A stretch of 64,000 nt of DNA from Entonaema liquescens (taxonomy: Eukaryota > Ascomycota > Sordariomycetes > Xylariales > Xylariaceae). The notes under the pieces were generated by a model. The model was not told where the DNA came from and made no database searches. It saw nothing but the letters and a program-made list of their open reading frames with translations. How positions within the stretch are numbered: the stretch's first letter is position 1; each line of letters starts with the position of its first letter. Position numbers and translations under genes: made by a program. The stretch spans positions 2,046,001 to 2,110,000 of the forward strand of contig CADCSX010000006.1 of assembly GCA_902805475.1 (NCBI GenBank). Direction: 5' to 3'. Below, piece by piece: positions 1 to 11,979 of this stretch.

Positions 1-1
1 A

Positions 2-214
2 CACAACCGAGGTTACCAGCAGGCGCAATCGGGTTCATCGAGCGAGTTCGAACGCGGAAGCGATTCGGACGAGGAAGACGCGGGACTCCTAGCCCATGAG
101 GAAGCGAGCGGGATTGAGGACAATCTGCTACCAGCCGATGGAGATATAATATCACATGCAGGTCCCTCTAGCTCGACAGAACCTCATCGGACTGAACGTT
201 CCCGAGAAGATTGA
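2..214 (+). CDS. 3' end of an unidentified protein (partial)
   Basis: The window opens inside an open frame that runs 70 codons to a TGA at 212-214. The visible tail is hydrophilic and low in complexity: Gln/Ser-rich, then an acidic stretch (DSDEEDAGLLAHEE) and a Ser/Glu/Arg end. Such tails are common at cytosolic C-termini of fungal membrane or scaffold proteins, but no family can be named from this piece. The next gene lies on the opposite strand and converges on it. Composition and an uninterrupted frame from the window edge support a real coding end; function is unknown. Confidence 0.55.
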   Translation, partial: HNRGYQQAQSGSSSEFERGSDSDEEDAGLLAHEEASGIEDNLLPADGDIISHAGPSSSTEPHRTERSRED

Positions 215-1040
215 TTATCGTATGCCGCATTTCATTTGTAAAAGGTTTATCAACGGAATAGAAGCATAGGAAATATGGCGCAACTTGTACATCTATATGG
301 GATTCAGCATAGTCAAATGCGGCAGTTCAACAACTAGTCTGCACGCACGACAGAAAGGCCAATGGGACGAGTGAACCAGTCGCCTGAGAAGCATAACGCC
401 GATTATTGCATTGACAGGAGTAGTAAAGGGCCCTTGGTAAAAGGGGCAGGCCCACGCATTTATCTACCAGATAGGTAGCAATCATCGACTGGCCGGTCGA
501 TCAGTTGGACAGAAGCAAGCAAATCTCCTACATTCAAAGCTCAAAGCACATAAGTAGGAGGAAAGGAAGGGAGCGGAGGACCCGGTGTGAAAGCCCGATC
601 AAGCAGTGAGCAGACATATTAGCAAGATACCCTCAATTGCAAATATAGAGAAGACCCATACAGCTTGCTATTTAGATACGGACACATGTCGAGTGGATTA
701 TAGAAAGTTGTAGAAATAAGTTTTATAGAAGGGCTGCCTGTACGTACGGGGTTTTCTAGGTGGTTAATGTGTTGAATTGGGAATTGGCACAGGATCAAAT
801 TTGTAGCAAGACTCAATACTATCGATCATATCATAGCGTGCGACGTACAAGTATAACTTGGTGTTCTGTCATGTTTGATTAGTATAATAGTTATGCTCCG
901 TGGTATCTAGAAACAGGTCTTCTGATCCAGTCTGCGCGTCTTTAACGCCTGATATTAAAACACACCCAGCGTTACAACGCCATAATTATGCATGCAGGTA
1001 TAACCACGAGCAAGGTATATACATATCCTCCCCCTGTTAC
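215..1040. other. Intergenic, convergent 3' regions
   Basis: This is the space between the partial left-edge gene and the RBM42-like gene, both ending into it. It should hold two 3' UTRs. No convincing coding sequence, RNA gene or repeat was seen. Confidence 0.6.
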
Positions 1041-2285
1041 TCAACCCAATAACTTCAGCCCGCCCTTCGTCTTCTGACCCGGCTTATGCACGCCCGTCGG
1101 GACAGGGCCGAGATGAGGTTCGTGGGCATCTTCGCGCTTCCCTGCGCCGGAACCATTACCACCGTTACCACCGCGGTTCTTATTCTTGTTCTTGTTCTTG
1201 TTCTTGCCGTTCTTGTTCCAGCGGTTGTTGTCCTTGACGACGGTGGGCTTGATCTCGGTGGTGCTCTTGCGCACGACGACCGGGTGGCTCTGGATGTACT
1301 TGCCGTTCATCTCCTTGGCCGCCTGGAAGAACTCGTCCGGGTCGCTGAAGGACACGAACCCGTACCCCTTGGACTTGGACGTTATCTTGTCCCGGATCAC
1401 GCGCGCCTTCTGCAGCGACTTCCACTGCGAGAAGGCTTTGTACAGAGATTCGTCCGTTGTTTCGCCCGCTAGGTTACCGACGAAGAGCCGCAGGTGCGAC
1501 GGGTCCCACTCGAGGAGCGTGTCGTCGGACCACTTCTGCCCACCGCCTGCTCGCACCACCGTCTTCTTCTTCTCGCCATTCGCCGCCGCGGTATTAGCCG
1601 CTGTTGCGGCGGCCGCACCGGCGCTTGGTTCCGCAGCATACGTCGTCGTTGCGCCGTTACCGTAACCTCGATTGCCAGATCCTGCACCCGCTGCTCCTGC
1701 CGCTGCCGGCGCGCCAGCACCCCCTTCCTTAGTGGGATCTTTCACGTATGCGCTCTGCCACTGCGCGATCTGCGCCGCCATGTCCGGGTCGTAGTCGTCG
1801 TTCTTCGCCTGGTTGGGAGCCGGGAAGGGGTTGCGGATCTGGGGGGGCGCGGCGTAGGACGGGGCCGCGGCGGTGGGAGCAGGAGCAGCAGCAGCAGCAG
1901 CAGCTGTGTGCGTCGCGCCGTAGTAGCTCTGCTGGTAGCCCTGCTGCTGCTGGTGGTGTCCAGGGTACGAGTACGGATTCGCTACCGCAGCCGGGGGTGG
2001 TTGTTGGTAGGCGCCGGTCACGGAGTAGGGCTGGTAGGAGGAGCCATACTGGCTTCTAGAGGCGGCGGGGGCGGGAGCGCCAGCATAGGTCGTCGGAGCG
2101 CTGGAGTAGGCGGGCGGCGGCGGCGGCGGCGGCGCGTAGGGGCCGGGGGCTCGGGAGCCGGGGCTCGGGGTGTGGGCGGGGGAAGCAGAAGAAGAGAAGG
2201 CGGGCTTGAAGCCGGAGACGCGCGAGGGGGGCGGGCGCGGAGGAAGCGAAGAATTGCTGGAGCCTGGAGGAGGCGGATAGGACAT
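1041..2285 (-). CDS. RBM42-like RRM RNA-binding protein
   Basis: Single-exon protein of 414 residues. The N-terminal ~260 residues are low-complexity Pro/Ala/Gln/Tyr-rich. One RRM follows at about 262-345, with RNP2 LFVGNL and RNP1 KGYGFVSF and a conserved EMNGKYIQSHPVVVRKS end. A basic Asn/Lys/Gly-rich tail ends in a KTKGGLKLLG motif. Single RRM near the C-terminus after a Pro-rich half is the layout of the RBM42 family, whose animal members are linked to splicing and hnRNP K; that role here is inference. The chosen start is the ATG at 2283-2285 (MSYPPPPG). The frame stays open upstream only through CAC/CA microsatellite sequence without another ATG, which I read as 5' UTR. A long antisense frame over this gene is a codon-bias shadow. 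Confidence 0.9.
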   Translation of the reverse strand: MSYPPPPGSSNSSLPPRPPPSRVSGFKPAFSSSASPAHTPSPGSRAPGPYAPPPPPPPAYSSAPTTYAGAPAPAASRSQYGSSYQPYSVTGAYQQPPPAAVANPYSYPGHHQQQQGYQQSYYGATHTAAAAAAAPAPTAAAPSYAAPPQIRNPFPAPNQAKNDDYDPDMAAQIAQWQSAYVKDPTKEGGAGAPAAAGAAGAGSGNRGYGNGATTTYAAEPSAGAAAATAANTAAANGEKKKTVVRAGGGQKWSDDTLLEWDPSHLRLFVGNLAGETTDESLYKAFSQWKSLQKARVIRDKITSKSKGYGFVSFSDPDEFFQAAKEMNGKYIQSHPVVVRKSTTEIKPTVVKDNNRWNKNGKNKNKNKNKNRGGNGGNGSGAGKREDAHEPHLGPVPTGVHKPGQKTKGGLKLLG

Positions 2286-2309
2286 GATGAATTTTGCTGT
2301 GCTCCCGAT

Positions 2310-2350
2310 GCGGTGGTGGTGGTGGTGGTGTATATGTGTGTGTGTGTGTT
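2310..2350. repeat. GGT/GT microsatellites in the 5' UTR of the RRM gene
   Basis: A (GGT)n tract is followed directly by a (GT)n tract, starting about 25 nt upstream of the chosen start codon of the RBM42-like gene. On the mRNA strand they read as CAC and CA repeats. They keep the upstream frame open, which is why a poly-His extension is falsely predicted. Confidence 0.75.
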
Positions 2351-4720
2351 TCGGGTGCAACACGTACCTACGAGTTCCGGATATAGCCTGAGCTCTTATT
2401 GTTTCTTCCTCTTTATTGTTTTTGTCTGTCTGTCTGCTTAGAGCCTTTACCGCCTTAGTTCGAGGCTTTCATTGACTTGGGCATGGGTATAATAAAATGA
2501 TTATAAATAAATACGTGCGCGCTCAAACCGTAGGGAGGGTAAGACGTGTTGCGTGTGTATGTGGAATTGGCGGTGATGCGGTGACGTTGGTGAAAGTGGT
2601 TCTATCGACGAGATTCTATGGAGTGCACGCAGCCTAATTCGAAGTGCTTGATATAAAATTCCATGGTTGAAGTCTCTTTGATCTGTGGCGCCGCTAAATG
2701 TGGCGGTGCGCTAATGCTTGGATATGGTCACATGACTGCGGTACTTCTTGCCCGTACCTATCCACTTACACGGGTAGTCATTGGGTTTTGTCTCAACAGA
2801 ATCATCAACATTGTGAGTTTTATAACATCTAGTTCGCTAATAAGCAGGTTAGCTATGAAATTCCGGTCTTTTTCTACTACGTTATACCGATTATTAGACG
2901 CAGTCTCTTCAGAAATGAGTTATTACTTTGTACCTAGGTACATAATCGTCCAAACATTAACACTTTATGTTTGTTTGTTCAGTTGCTAACTTACTCTTGA
3001 CCTCCGTTTACACCTACCAGTACCACCTTATGCTGGTTTTACTATAGTATATATCCTAAGTATAGAAAATAGTATTCAGATTTCCAAAAGCTAATCAAAT
3101 GCTATCTGATTTAACTCGTGTTAAAAGCCGGTAGCTAGTTCAAAGAATTACTTCGTTATAAATACTTGTTTTCATCCGTCATTCATCATCAACACTACCT
3201 ACAAGCATATTCCCTCTTACCTTATCTCTCAACTGTCGGTCAGATTCCCTGAATTGCCAAGAGGGATACTTACCTGATAAGGCCGCTAAGCATTAATACA
3301 CAAGAGGGCCGGCAATCCGCATAAAGGGCCGAGAACTTAGGGAGTTCCCTGATTGGCCCAAGGCCATTAATCTATTGCCCGGTTCCCCATGAGACATTTT
3401 GCTGTAGCCTCGCAGTAATAAGTGGGATTTAGCGTCAATCCTGGTTAACTCGTTCCAGGCCGAGTTCCGCCGCAATTACTCTCGGCCGGTTATTGCGTCG
3501 CTTCGCGGACCGCCTCCAACTGAATTAGTCAGATTGAGTGACATATATATACGAGAATGCTACAACTTGGGTTGGTGTCTATTAAATAGCACGGCTTTAC
3601 AATAAGTTAGTTCCTGGAACTGTTACCGATATCTCCAAGATGGGGCATTGTTGGTTATAAGTGACTGGGGCTTGAACGCCATTCCGGTAACCCCCTGTTT
3701 CGACATATTGATTGTCTCACAATCATGGAGTCAGCAGTCGGTTTGGATATGTGAGTATTCGGTTGCTAAGCATTATAATAAGCATAGGTAACCATTGTAG
3801 GATTGGATCCAGCAGTTTCTTATCCAGGTTAGCTGATGATAGAGCAGCTGTCCAAGAGCAGGTACCAGCAAATTTCTCAACCTTGTAGGACCGAGAGTTC
3901 AGCCTGATAGACGGCGGCCTTACACGAGTATGGCTCAACAAGTATATTGCCATCTAACCCATTATTGCATATATCGTACATACCTACGTAGTTCAAATAA
4001 AACCCGATGTGGATCCAGGCTCATCTATGACCAAGCATTTCGTCCGCCGGTGGGTTTACGAAACGGCGTTAAGGAGGTCTCACGGGGGATCTGAATCAAC
4101 CAAGATCGACATGAGGCGTCTCCCATGTTAGAGAAGAACGAAGTGGCATGTTTTTAATTATCTGTGAAGTAGATTATGCTGCTTCAAAATGTAAGTTGGT
4201 AAGTATCAATAATATAACTAATAGGTTCTTAATGGTTAATGTGTAATATGATATATGCATGTAGGTAGGTACCTATGTATGTAATAGGTTCTCACGATCC
4301 GCGATCGGTGATAGGCGAGGGTGAAAGTATGCGAACCGACGCGTAGCGGGCAGTTGGAAAAGAAGGGTCCTTAGTAATAAGCCCGTGCCTTCCGGGCATT
4401 CGATTATAGGCGGGTTCCAATAGGTAATTGGAGGGTACATGTAGGGGAAAATCGGTAGGGGAAGGTAAGGTAATGTATCTCATCCCCCCTCCTACCCTTT
4501 TTTTTTTCTCCTGGGCACCATTTTCTTACTTACCCCTCCATCAAATCCACTTCAAATCCACTTTTTTTCAACTAACTCCATCATAGAAAAGTAACCTCCC
4601 TCCCGCGCCAACTCGTAGTTTACAATTGATTCTTTATATTTCCGCTCTCCATCTCGTCGCTTTAGCAAATACCATACCTTCGCCTCTCTTACCATTGTGT
4701 GACCAAATATCGCTACAATC
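2351..4720. other. Intergenic, divergent promoters
   Basis: About 2.4 kb between the RRM gene (-) and 6-phosphogluconate dehydrogenase (+). Just before the latter (about 4480-4700) the + strand is strongly pyrimidine-rich, a usual feature of highly expressed filamentous-fungal promoters. A palindromic GTAGGTAGGTACCTA tract lies at 4261. Short open frames in the area (for example 2663-2989) have no recognisable motif and I do not accept them. Confidence 0.55.
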
Positions 4721-6688
4721 ATGTCTGGTGCCGTGTAAGTTTCAACATACCTCTATCTTACCCTGGCGATGATGGTTCTCCTTTTACCCCGCCATCAGAA
4801 TCATCACCCACCCCGCCGACTCCTGTCCCTTTCTTTCTACCCAACGCATTTGAATGCCTTAACGACCCATGTAACTGAAATAGCTCTTTGGGTCCTCTAG
4901 GGCTCGTCTTACCAATATAACCAGCTCTCTGGGAGGCCCGAGGCGAGCTTCTTTCATTATATCATTATCTACGCATTCGTCGAAAATCGCTCCATTGAAG
5001 CCATGCTAACCATTTCAAAAGTGCTGACTTGGGCCTCATTGGCTTGGCCGTCATGTATGTTGATCCCAATCCCTAAACCTCTTAGTAAGCTCCCAAGATA
5101 TTCATTTGTCATAGGGGTCAGAACTTGATTCTGAACATGGCCGACCACGGCTTCACCGTCTGCGCATACAACCGAACTGTCTCCAAGGTAGATGCGTTCT
5201 TGGCAAACGAGGCCAAGGGCAAGTCTATTGTCGGTGCTCACTCCAATGAGGAGTTCATCTCCAAGCTAAAGAAGCCTCGCCGTGTCATGCTGCTGGTACA
5301 AGCTGGCAAGGCTGTCGACGACTGGATCGAGACCCTACTCCCTCTCCTTGAGAAGGGAGACGTCATCATTGATGGCGGCAACTCTCACTTCCCCGACTCG
5401 AACCGACGAACTAAATACCTCTCGGGCAAGGGTATCCGATTCGTCGGTTCCGGTGTTTCCGGTGGTGAGGAAGGTGCCCGATACGGCCCTTCGCTGATGC
5501 CGGGTGGTAACGAGGAGGCGTGGCCCCATATCAAGGATATCTTCCAAAGCATTGCTGCCAAGAGCGATAACGAGGCATGCTGCGAATGGGTTGGTGACGA
5601 GGGTGCTGGCCACTACGTCAAGATGGTGCACAACGGTATCGAGTATGGTGACATGCAACTTATTTGCGAGGTTCGTTGCCCTTATTTTCGTTACCCCTAT
5701 ATTTTATCCGGGCAACCCTTTCGACACAGCCGAGCTAATTCCACCAGGCCTACGATATCATGAAGCGTGGTCTTGGATTAAGCAACAAGGAGATTGGTGA
5801 TGTCCTTGCCAAATGGAATAAGGGCGTCCTAGACTCCTTCTTGATCGAAATCACCCGTGACATCATGTACTTCAACGACGACGACGGAACGGCGCTGGTT
5901 GAGAAGATCCTGGACCAGGCTGGTCAGAAGGGTACTGGCAAGTGGACCGCTATCAATGCTCTCGACCTCGGAATGCCCGTTACTCTGATCGCTGAGGCCG
6001 TGCTTGCCCGCTGTCTGTCTTCGATCAAGGCCGAGCGAACCAAGGCTTCTACTAAGCTTCAATACGTCGGCCGCACATCTAAGTTTGAGGGTAGCAAGGA
6101 ACAATTCCTTGATGACCTCGAGCAGGCTCTATACGCTTCCAAGATCATCTCGTATGCTCAAGGTTTCATGCTGATGCAGGAGGTATGTCATATTTCCATT
6201 TAAATCCTTCACTAAAAGTCCAAGCATTTCTAACATGATATTGTTAGGCCGCGAAAGAGTACAAGTGGAAGCTCAACAAGCCTTCCATTGCCTTGATGTG
6301 GCGAGGTGGTTGCATCATCCGCTCAGTCTTCCTGAAGGATATCACTGCGGCTTACCGAAACGACCCCAACCTCGAGAACCTGCTTTTCGACGACTTTTTC
6401 AACAAGGCCATCCACAAGGCTCAGCCCGGCTGGAGAGATGTTGTTGCTAAGGCCGCCGTCCTCGGAATCCCAACCCCTGCCTTCTCCACTGCTCTGTCGT
6501 GGTTCGACGGATACCGCACCAAGGACCTACCCGCCAACCTTCTCCAGGCCCAGCGTGACTACTTTGGAGCTCACACCTTCCAGGTTAAGCCCGAGGCTGC
6601 CAATGCTAAGTACCCCGAAGGCCAATATATTCACGTTAACTGGACTGGTCGGGGCGGTAATGTGTCGGCTTCCACGTACCAGGCATAA
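4721..6688 (+). CDS. gnd1: 6-phosphogluconate dehydrogenase, decarboxylating
   Basis: Oxidative pentose-phosphate pathway enzyme that oxidises 6-phosphogluconate with NADP+ to ribulose 5-phosphate, CO2 and NADPH in the cytosol. Five exons: 4721-4734, 5022-5054, 5115-5670, 5748-6182, 6248-6688, giving 492 residues, the normal length. The N-terminal Rossmann motif LGLIGLAVMGQNL is assembled across three exons. Further motifs are DGGNSHF (~102), VSGGEEGARYGPSLMPGG (~129) and the active-site stretch GHYVKMVHNGIEY (~180), with the expected Lys and Asn. The C-terminal substrate region includes WRGGCIIRS and ends GRGGNVSASTYQA. All splice sites are GT-AG. The very short first exons (14 and 33 nt) are supported by the recovered conserved NADP-binding motif. 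A pyrimidine-rich promoter fits strong expression. Confidence 0.97.
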
Positions 6689-7409
6689 AGGATGGTATAC
6701 ATGGAAGCGAATATGAGCGCGCTTACCAATGGTAGGTTTGGCGTATAGGAAGGGTCATTCTTAATAGATGGAAAAAGGAATGATTTAAAACGAGCATGCT
6801 GAGCTATGACGTGACATAGTCAACCCACCAAGTTTAGAAGAATGAAAATAAATGACTACCGAATTAATGGAAACATCGATATGAACATATTTGGAAGATT
6901 GAAAAGTCTACGCGATATTATGTCTTTAAAGCAACTTGCGGGGGCATCTCGAATACAGTTGAAAATGAAAACGAGCGTAAAATGCAAGCCTGTAAGTTTA
7001 GTCAATGTAGCTGTTACCTTACCTAGGTAGGTACCTACTCAGGTACATAGGTACTTGAAGTTCCACTAATGCACGTGATATTGAAATCTAGTTGGCTCTA
7101 GCCACATTTGGGTACATAGTACTTAAGGTACTACCTACCTAGACCTGGAGCTATTAGTGTCAAGCCTCAGGCGTAACACTGTTAAATTTCCCCGAAGGAA
7201 AGTTGAGCTTTTGTCGTCGCGCATCTTCGCGATCCTCAAATCGAAACTTTCGCGCGCAGCCTTATCACCGCGAATTGCCCTTGCGCCTTGCGCTTTGCTA
7301 TTATTACCACAACTTCAAACTTATTATACCCAATTCACCTGTTCGCCTTGAGTAATTCCGGTATTAATCAATTGGGTACAATAGTCGAATTTGTCTCGTC
7401 TAAACGACA
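6689..7409. other. Intergenic with palindromic ACCTAGGT clusters
   Basis: Between gnd1 and the Ssr4-like gene. Dense runs of the self-complementary motifs TACCTAGGTA and GGTACC occur at about 7017-7054 and 7110-7146. No gene was recognised. Confidence 0.6.
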
Positions 7410-9684
7410 ATGTCATCAATGGGCGACCCCAGTTACGGGGTCCATAGAGACCTGGTAATCTCCATTTGCGATCGCATATCGTTATGATTATTGGGCTAAT
7501 CAATATATGATTAGCTTCCGCATGTGCACCTCATTTCGACATACAGATACACACTCAAGGCTAGAGTCGAACCCTCCGAAGTGACTAGTTGGTTGATGCA
7601 AGCTCCCAAAATCGCCCGTGACACCGCGCCGTTCTTCTGGACCTATCTCGATCGGCCCGAAAACGGGAACATCTTTGACATGGCAGCCATTACAGCAGAT
7701 GGGTGTTAACTTCGCTAGCGATGGTTTTATTTGGCCTCCTCAGGAGCAATACTTACAGCAGGATGTAGGAAATGGCGTGGTAAGACAAATCTTGACTTCG
7801 GAACTACAAGTTCAAGCTAACTTACCTACGTAGATCCTCGAAATGTATTATCACAAAGCCGGGTTTGCTTACGGAGAGCCATTCGCAACACATTCGAGAC
7901 GCCGCTTCCGCCTCATTCCTTCTAATATTCATAACCCGAATGCTCCTCAGGTTGATACTAGTTTATGGATAGTTCATTACGGCCCTGTCGATAATAACGA
8001 GCGTATCCCCCACCAAATGATCCCGCGCGACCCAAGGACTCAGTCTATTTTAGAAACCCGCGCTTACCTTCAGAGATGTGGTCAGATCCAACGAAAAGAG
8101 TTCATCCTCAGCGATAGGGTAAACTGGCCTCAGATCTCCTGGCCAAGAGAACCGTCAAGGCAGCCCATGTTTCCGGGTCCTCGCGGTGTTCCACAGACCA
8201 TGGCATATCCTACCCACCCACCTACGGCTGGTGCACCACCATCGAAACGAGCACGAACTGGCCAAGCTGCACAAGGCCAAGTAGCTTCCGCCATGCCTGC
8301 TATTTCTCAGCAAGAAGGCGTGTATGATGACGAAGAGGATACTTCTCGCGGTGATATGTTCGATCATCTTACACCGCGTGAAGTTAGTTTAGCTCGTTAT
8401 CGACAAAATCACGAATGGATGGAAGAGATATTATCATCACCGTATAGAATGGGTCAAATTGGATTTTCAGATCTTGGGCTAGGTCTCAAAGGAGAGCTTT
8501 CGGATTTGACTGATGGCATTTTTGAAGCTCATAGCTTCAATGCAGCCACCCAGACCCTTTCCAAGCCTGCCGCAACTCAGTTTGATCCGGAGAAGGCTGC
8601 GGAGTTCCGCAAGCGAGTTAATGATCGACTACGTTCTACACAGACAGAGATCGAGAAGATGAAAGCTGACCACGCTAAAAAGGTAGCCAAATTTAAGCAT
8701 AACTCCCTTCTTACCGTTGCTGAAAGAGAGTTACGATTGGCGTTGGACGAGCCGGGTTCCGACGTGCTACAACTCGAGAGGAAAGTCGAGGAAAGTGAAG
8801 ACGAGACAAATCGTTGGGCCTCTAAGCACAACAAGAAGGTCGATGAAATCGTATCTCAGGTTGAAGCGCACCTTGGCCGTCGTGCAGAGGTCATATACGA
8901 GCTCAGGAGAATACAAGACGGCGGCTATCAAGAACCAGCTCCTGAGCCGACCCCCCAGGCGGTTCCGGCCCCAGGTCCTATTCTTAGCGAACCTCAAAAC
9001 GGCGGAGCAAATGGTAGTGGCGCGATGTCTCGCCAACCATCGCACACGGGGTCTCAGCATAGCGGCTTCACTATGGGAGATCATGATATTGACATGGGCG
9101 GTGGAACTGCTGCTGGTCTTCTTGACCAGATACATACCGGAGCAGGAGCCTCGTCCACCTCTACGCCGATGAATAACTTCCCAACTCCACAAGCCCAACC
9201 TTCAGCTGCCCATTCCCGCGTTGCTACACCATCAAATCTGAACGTTCCCTCGCCTCTACAGCCAGCTCAGACAGACAATACGGGAGATGTGAACATGAGT
9301 GGTGTTGTCGATCAGTCGGCCGGGACCGCTCCTGACCAAGGAACAGGGAGCGGTGACTGGGTAGTTGTCCCTAAAGCAGGCGCTGTTCCAGATGGTACCG
9401 CGGGTGCAATGCCCGCCAGCAATCCGCCGAGAACCACAGGCGCTCTAAGCAAACAAGCATCAGCAACAGGAACTCCTTCAGCAGGGTTTGATGGCGACCA
9501 GAACGACTTCAGCTCATTAGATGATTTAAACACGGCCGGGGATGCACTTGCGGGTTTTAGTGAGACGCCTGGAGACCTTGCCGAGGGTTTGGATATGGAA
9601 ATGGAAGATTCAGCGTTCGGTGACGCTTTCCATGGCGTCGACACGCAACAAGGGGGAGGTACGCCGGCTGAAGGTAACATCTAG
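7410..9684 (+). CDS. ssr4: SWI/SNF and RSC complex subunit Ssr4-like, with apparent frameshift
   Basis: Fungal chromatin-remodelling subunit (Ssr4 / DUF1750 family). Exons: 7410-7454, 7515-7779, 7834-9684, about 720 residues. The N-terminal domain has LPHVHLISTYRY, PFFWTYLDRP, TWQPLQQMGVNFASDGF, LEMYYHKAGFAYGEPFATHS and SLWIVHYGP, the pattern I know from this family. The later part has a basic KRAR patch (~220), a helical stretch with heptad-like charge and a Pro/Ser/Gly-rich acidic tail. Anomaly: the family reading needs frame 0 up to about 7673 and the next frame from 7675, at ATCTTTGACATGG, so one base is extra or two are missing. Summed exon length is 2161 nt, not a multiple of three. Without correction translation stops at 7709. 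This is either a sequence error or a disrupted gene; no intron placement removes it without deleting conserved residues. Confidence 0.8.
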
Positions 9685-10951
9685 GAGCTGCCGCACGTCG
9701 AAGTTTCCTTTCCTGTTGAAAATGGATACTATGGAAGAGAGGGGGATAGATAACCTCGCGTAATTCAAGGTAGGTTCATTATCTTTGCGGACAACAAATC
9801 ACGATGAGAAGAATTCCGGGAACGGATATGTTTGAAGGCGTTTAGGGGTCTCATTGGTAAATCTACGACTTGTTGAAAGCCTAAATCAGAAAGGGAACTC
9901 AGCCCAAGTGTACTATTATTTGATGTGGGATTACATCCGCAGACTCATCTTTCTAGTCGAGAAATGAGTTTGGAAGGAAATAGACTATGTTCTACTTCAT
10001 GTTGGGCTTAGTGACATCAATTTGAACAAATTAATATTCAAAATTACAGGTCACGAAGACTACTCCGATAAGATGCGAGAATAATCTAATTACTTGTAGA
10101 ATCGACGGAATATCGGGGCGAGCCCCTCGACTTTTTCGAGCATAATGGAATTCAAAAGGCACATCCCCCTCGTTTATGCTCAACGTCGATTTTAGGCTCG
10201 CTTTGCTCGGTGATGCAAGTTTCAAAACCAGCAAGGATTCGTCTCAAAGTTCCAGGGCTAACACCTTCTTCCAGGCCTCCTTTAACTTAAGCTTACATGC
10301 GGGAAGAAAAGAAGCTTTATAGCTGGAGTAGGTTAGCGATCCCCGGATACTCCTTGGTTCCGGGCTCCAGGGGTCATCGAGCACGGCAGCATTTGAGCCG
10401 CGCTTCCTGGCATCGCATCGTCGGATCATTATTCCTTCTTGAGAATTTCGATTGGCTCGTCTATTGGTTACGTCAATGCTTTTCTGTACTTCGAGAGATG
10501 TCTCATTGGCTTGCTAACTTCAAGCATACATGTAGGTTAGATGAAGTTGGTGATGTCTACTCGTCTCGTCTCGACAGTGTCTTTGCATCGCACACGCCAA
10601 GATGGGTTAAATCATGGAGTAATGCCTTGCACTCAGGCTGCCATTCGAAGATCATGGATGGCTGCGTAGCGTATCACGGCGTCATGTGTATGTATATCGT
10701 CTGACCACAGAGTGAATGGCGCTCGCTTTCTTTCTTTCCATAGTCTCCTGCGATCTCATCCAGAGTATTCTCTTTTCTCTTCGTACTTGGGTTATTGTTT
10801 CTTTTTGTCTTAATAGTCATTCTTTAATGCTTCATTTGCAGGTCAGCTTGTACTGTTGAGCAGTATCTACGTCCTTTTATTTTATTCTTGGTTTACTCTT
10901 CGTACATTTAATAATTAGGGTTAAAGCAAAAACGCGGTTAGGTGACTGAAA
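9685..10951. other. Intergenic
   Basis: 3' region of the Ssr4-like gene and promoter of the GPI-type protein gene. CT-rich stretches occur near 10720-10900. An open frame at 10297-10704 has no family features and is not accepted. Nothing else was seen. Confidence 0.5.
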
Positions 10952-11979
10952 ATGAGGAGATTGGACCTAGGAACCGCTCTCGTTATCGTGTTTAGTGCGG
11001 CTTTCAATGGAGCTCTTGGGGCTCTTGAGGGACGTGGTGTGGGAGGCAGAGGTGGTTATGGGCTCACAGCTCCCTCAGGAAGGTTGGCCCAGCTTCCTGG
11101 CGCACAAGTAACTGCTGGTCAGTTGGTTGCTCTTCCCGGGTTAGAGGGATCAGGCGCCAGTAGAGAGTCCGTTACAAGTAGCGCAACTAACTCTATGGCC
11201 ATCGGGACTATTTCCAGTACAACTATCGCACCTGAGACAACGACGGTTGCCGAGTTAAAGACCTCAGTGGCAAGTCCTTATTTACATTCAAGGCTACAAC
11301 CTCTAACTTTTAACAGGCTATCGGAAGCATCCAAAGTTTTCAAATTATATCTTCCGCAGCCGCCGACGTCGAGGACATGCCGAGCTCGGGCCTGGCAATA
11401 TCTTTCAGCTCTGATTCTATTCAGAGCTTTCGCACTATCGGTGCCGATGCGCCAGCGACAGTTACACCGCCAATCATCGCAAACGTATCTACTTCGGCCT
11501 TTGCGGTCAGTACTCTAACAGCTATCGCTACTTCGAGGTTTGGGTGGTTCTCCAACAGCACTGCCACCACCAGAGCTATGGCCGCAATTACGAGTGTTTC
11601 TCCTGGGTCGGAGTCAGTCGGACTTATTGCGCCGCCTACCGGTGGCGCAGGGGTATCCGAGAGTATCCAAACTGCGCTCCCTAACTCCTCAGATAACTTG
11701 AGCAGTGGTAACTCGAGTACTACAACCGTCGAAGCGCTCCCCACCGAAGTGACGAGTGGATTACGCGAACTGCCCAGTGTGCAAATGACGCCGGGCTCCC
11801 TGGTGCCGGTATCCTCTAGGACCTCGGGTTCTACAGCAGTAGCAACAACCGGTGGCATATCAACGAATAGCACCTTACCGTCGTTTAGTTTGAGTGCTGC
11901 GACAGTATTAACCCCCGATGCGATATCTGCAGTGCTGCTTGCAGGAGTTACGGGAATCTTAACAGCGTTCTGTATATAA
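10952..11979 (+). CDS. Ser/Thr-rich GPI-anchored cell-surface protein
   Basis: Two exons, 10952-11266 and 11317-11979, give 325 residues. A 50-nt intron with donor GTGGCA and a CTAAC-TTTTAACAG end joins two frames. The alternative donor GTCCTT a few bases on would put exon 2 out of frame. The N-terminus is a signal peptide (MRRLDLGTALVIVFSAAFNG, cleavage near ALGA). The mature part is Ser/Thr/Ala/Val-rich with N-glycosylation sequons (NVS, NST, NSS), and the C-terminus is a hydrophobic stretch (AISAVLLAGVTGILTAFCI) typical of a GPI transfer signal. I infer a wall or plasma-membrane mannoprotein of unknown function; no catalytic domain is visible. The intron uses a weak donor, so the exact junction is less certain than the ends. 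Confidence 0.7.

Noticed and set aside
1494..2441. A 315-codon open frame on the + strand over the RRM gene
   Set aside because: It is antisense to a well-supported protein; the Arg/Gly/Val composition is the mirror of the Pro/Ala-rich sequence and has no domain.
2663..2989. 108-codon open frame in the divergent intergenic region
   Set aside because: No recognisable motif, no neighbouring splice structure; length is within chance for this amount of DNA.
10297..10704. 135-codon open frame upstream of the GPI-type gene
   Set aside because: Composition rich in Trp/Cys/His with no domain or signal; likely chance in promoter DNA.
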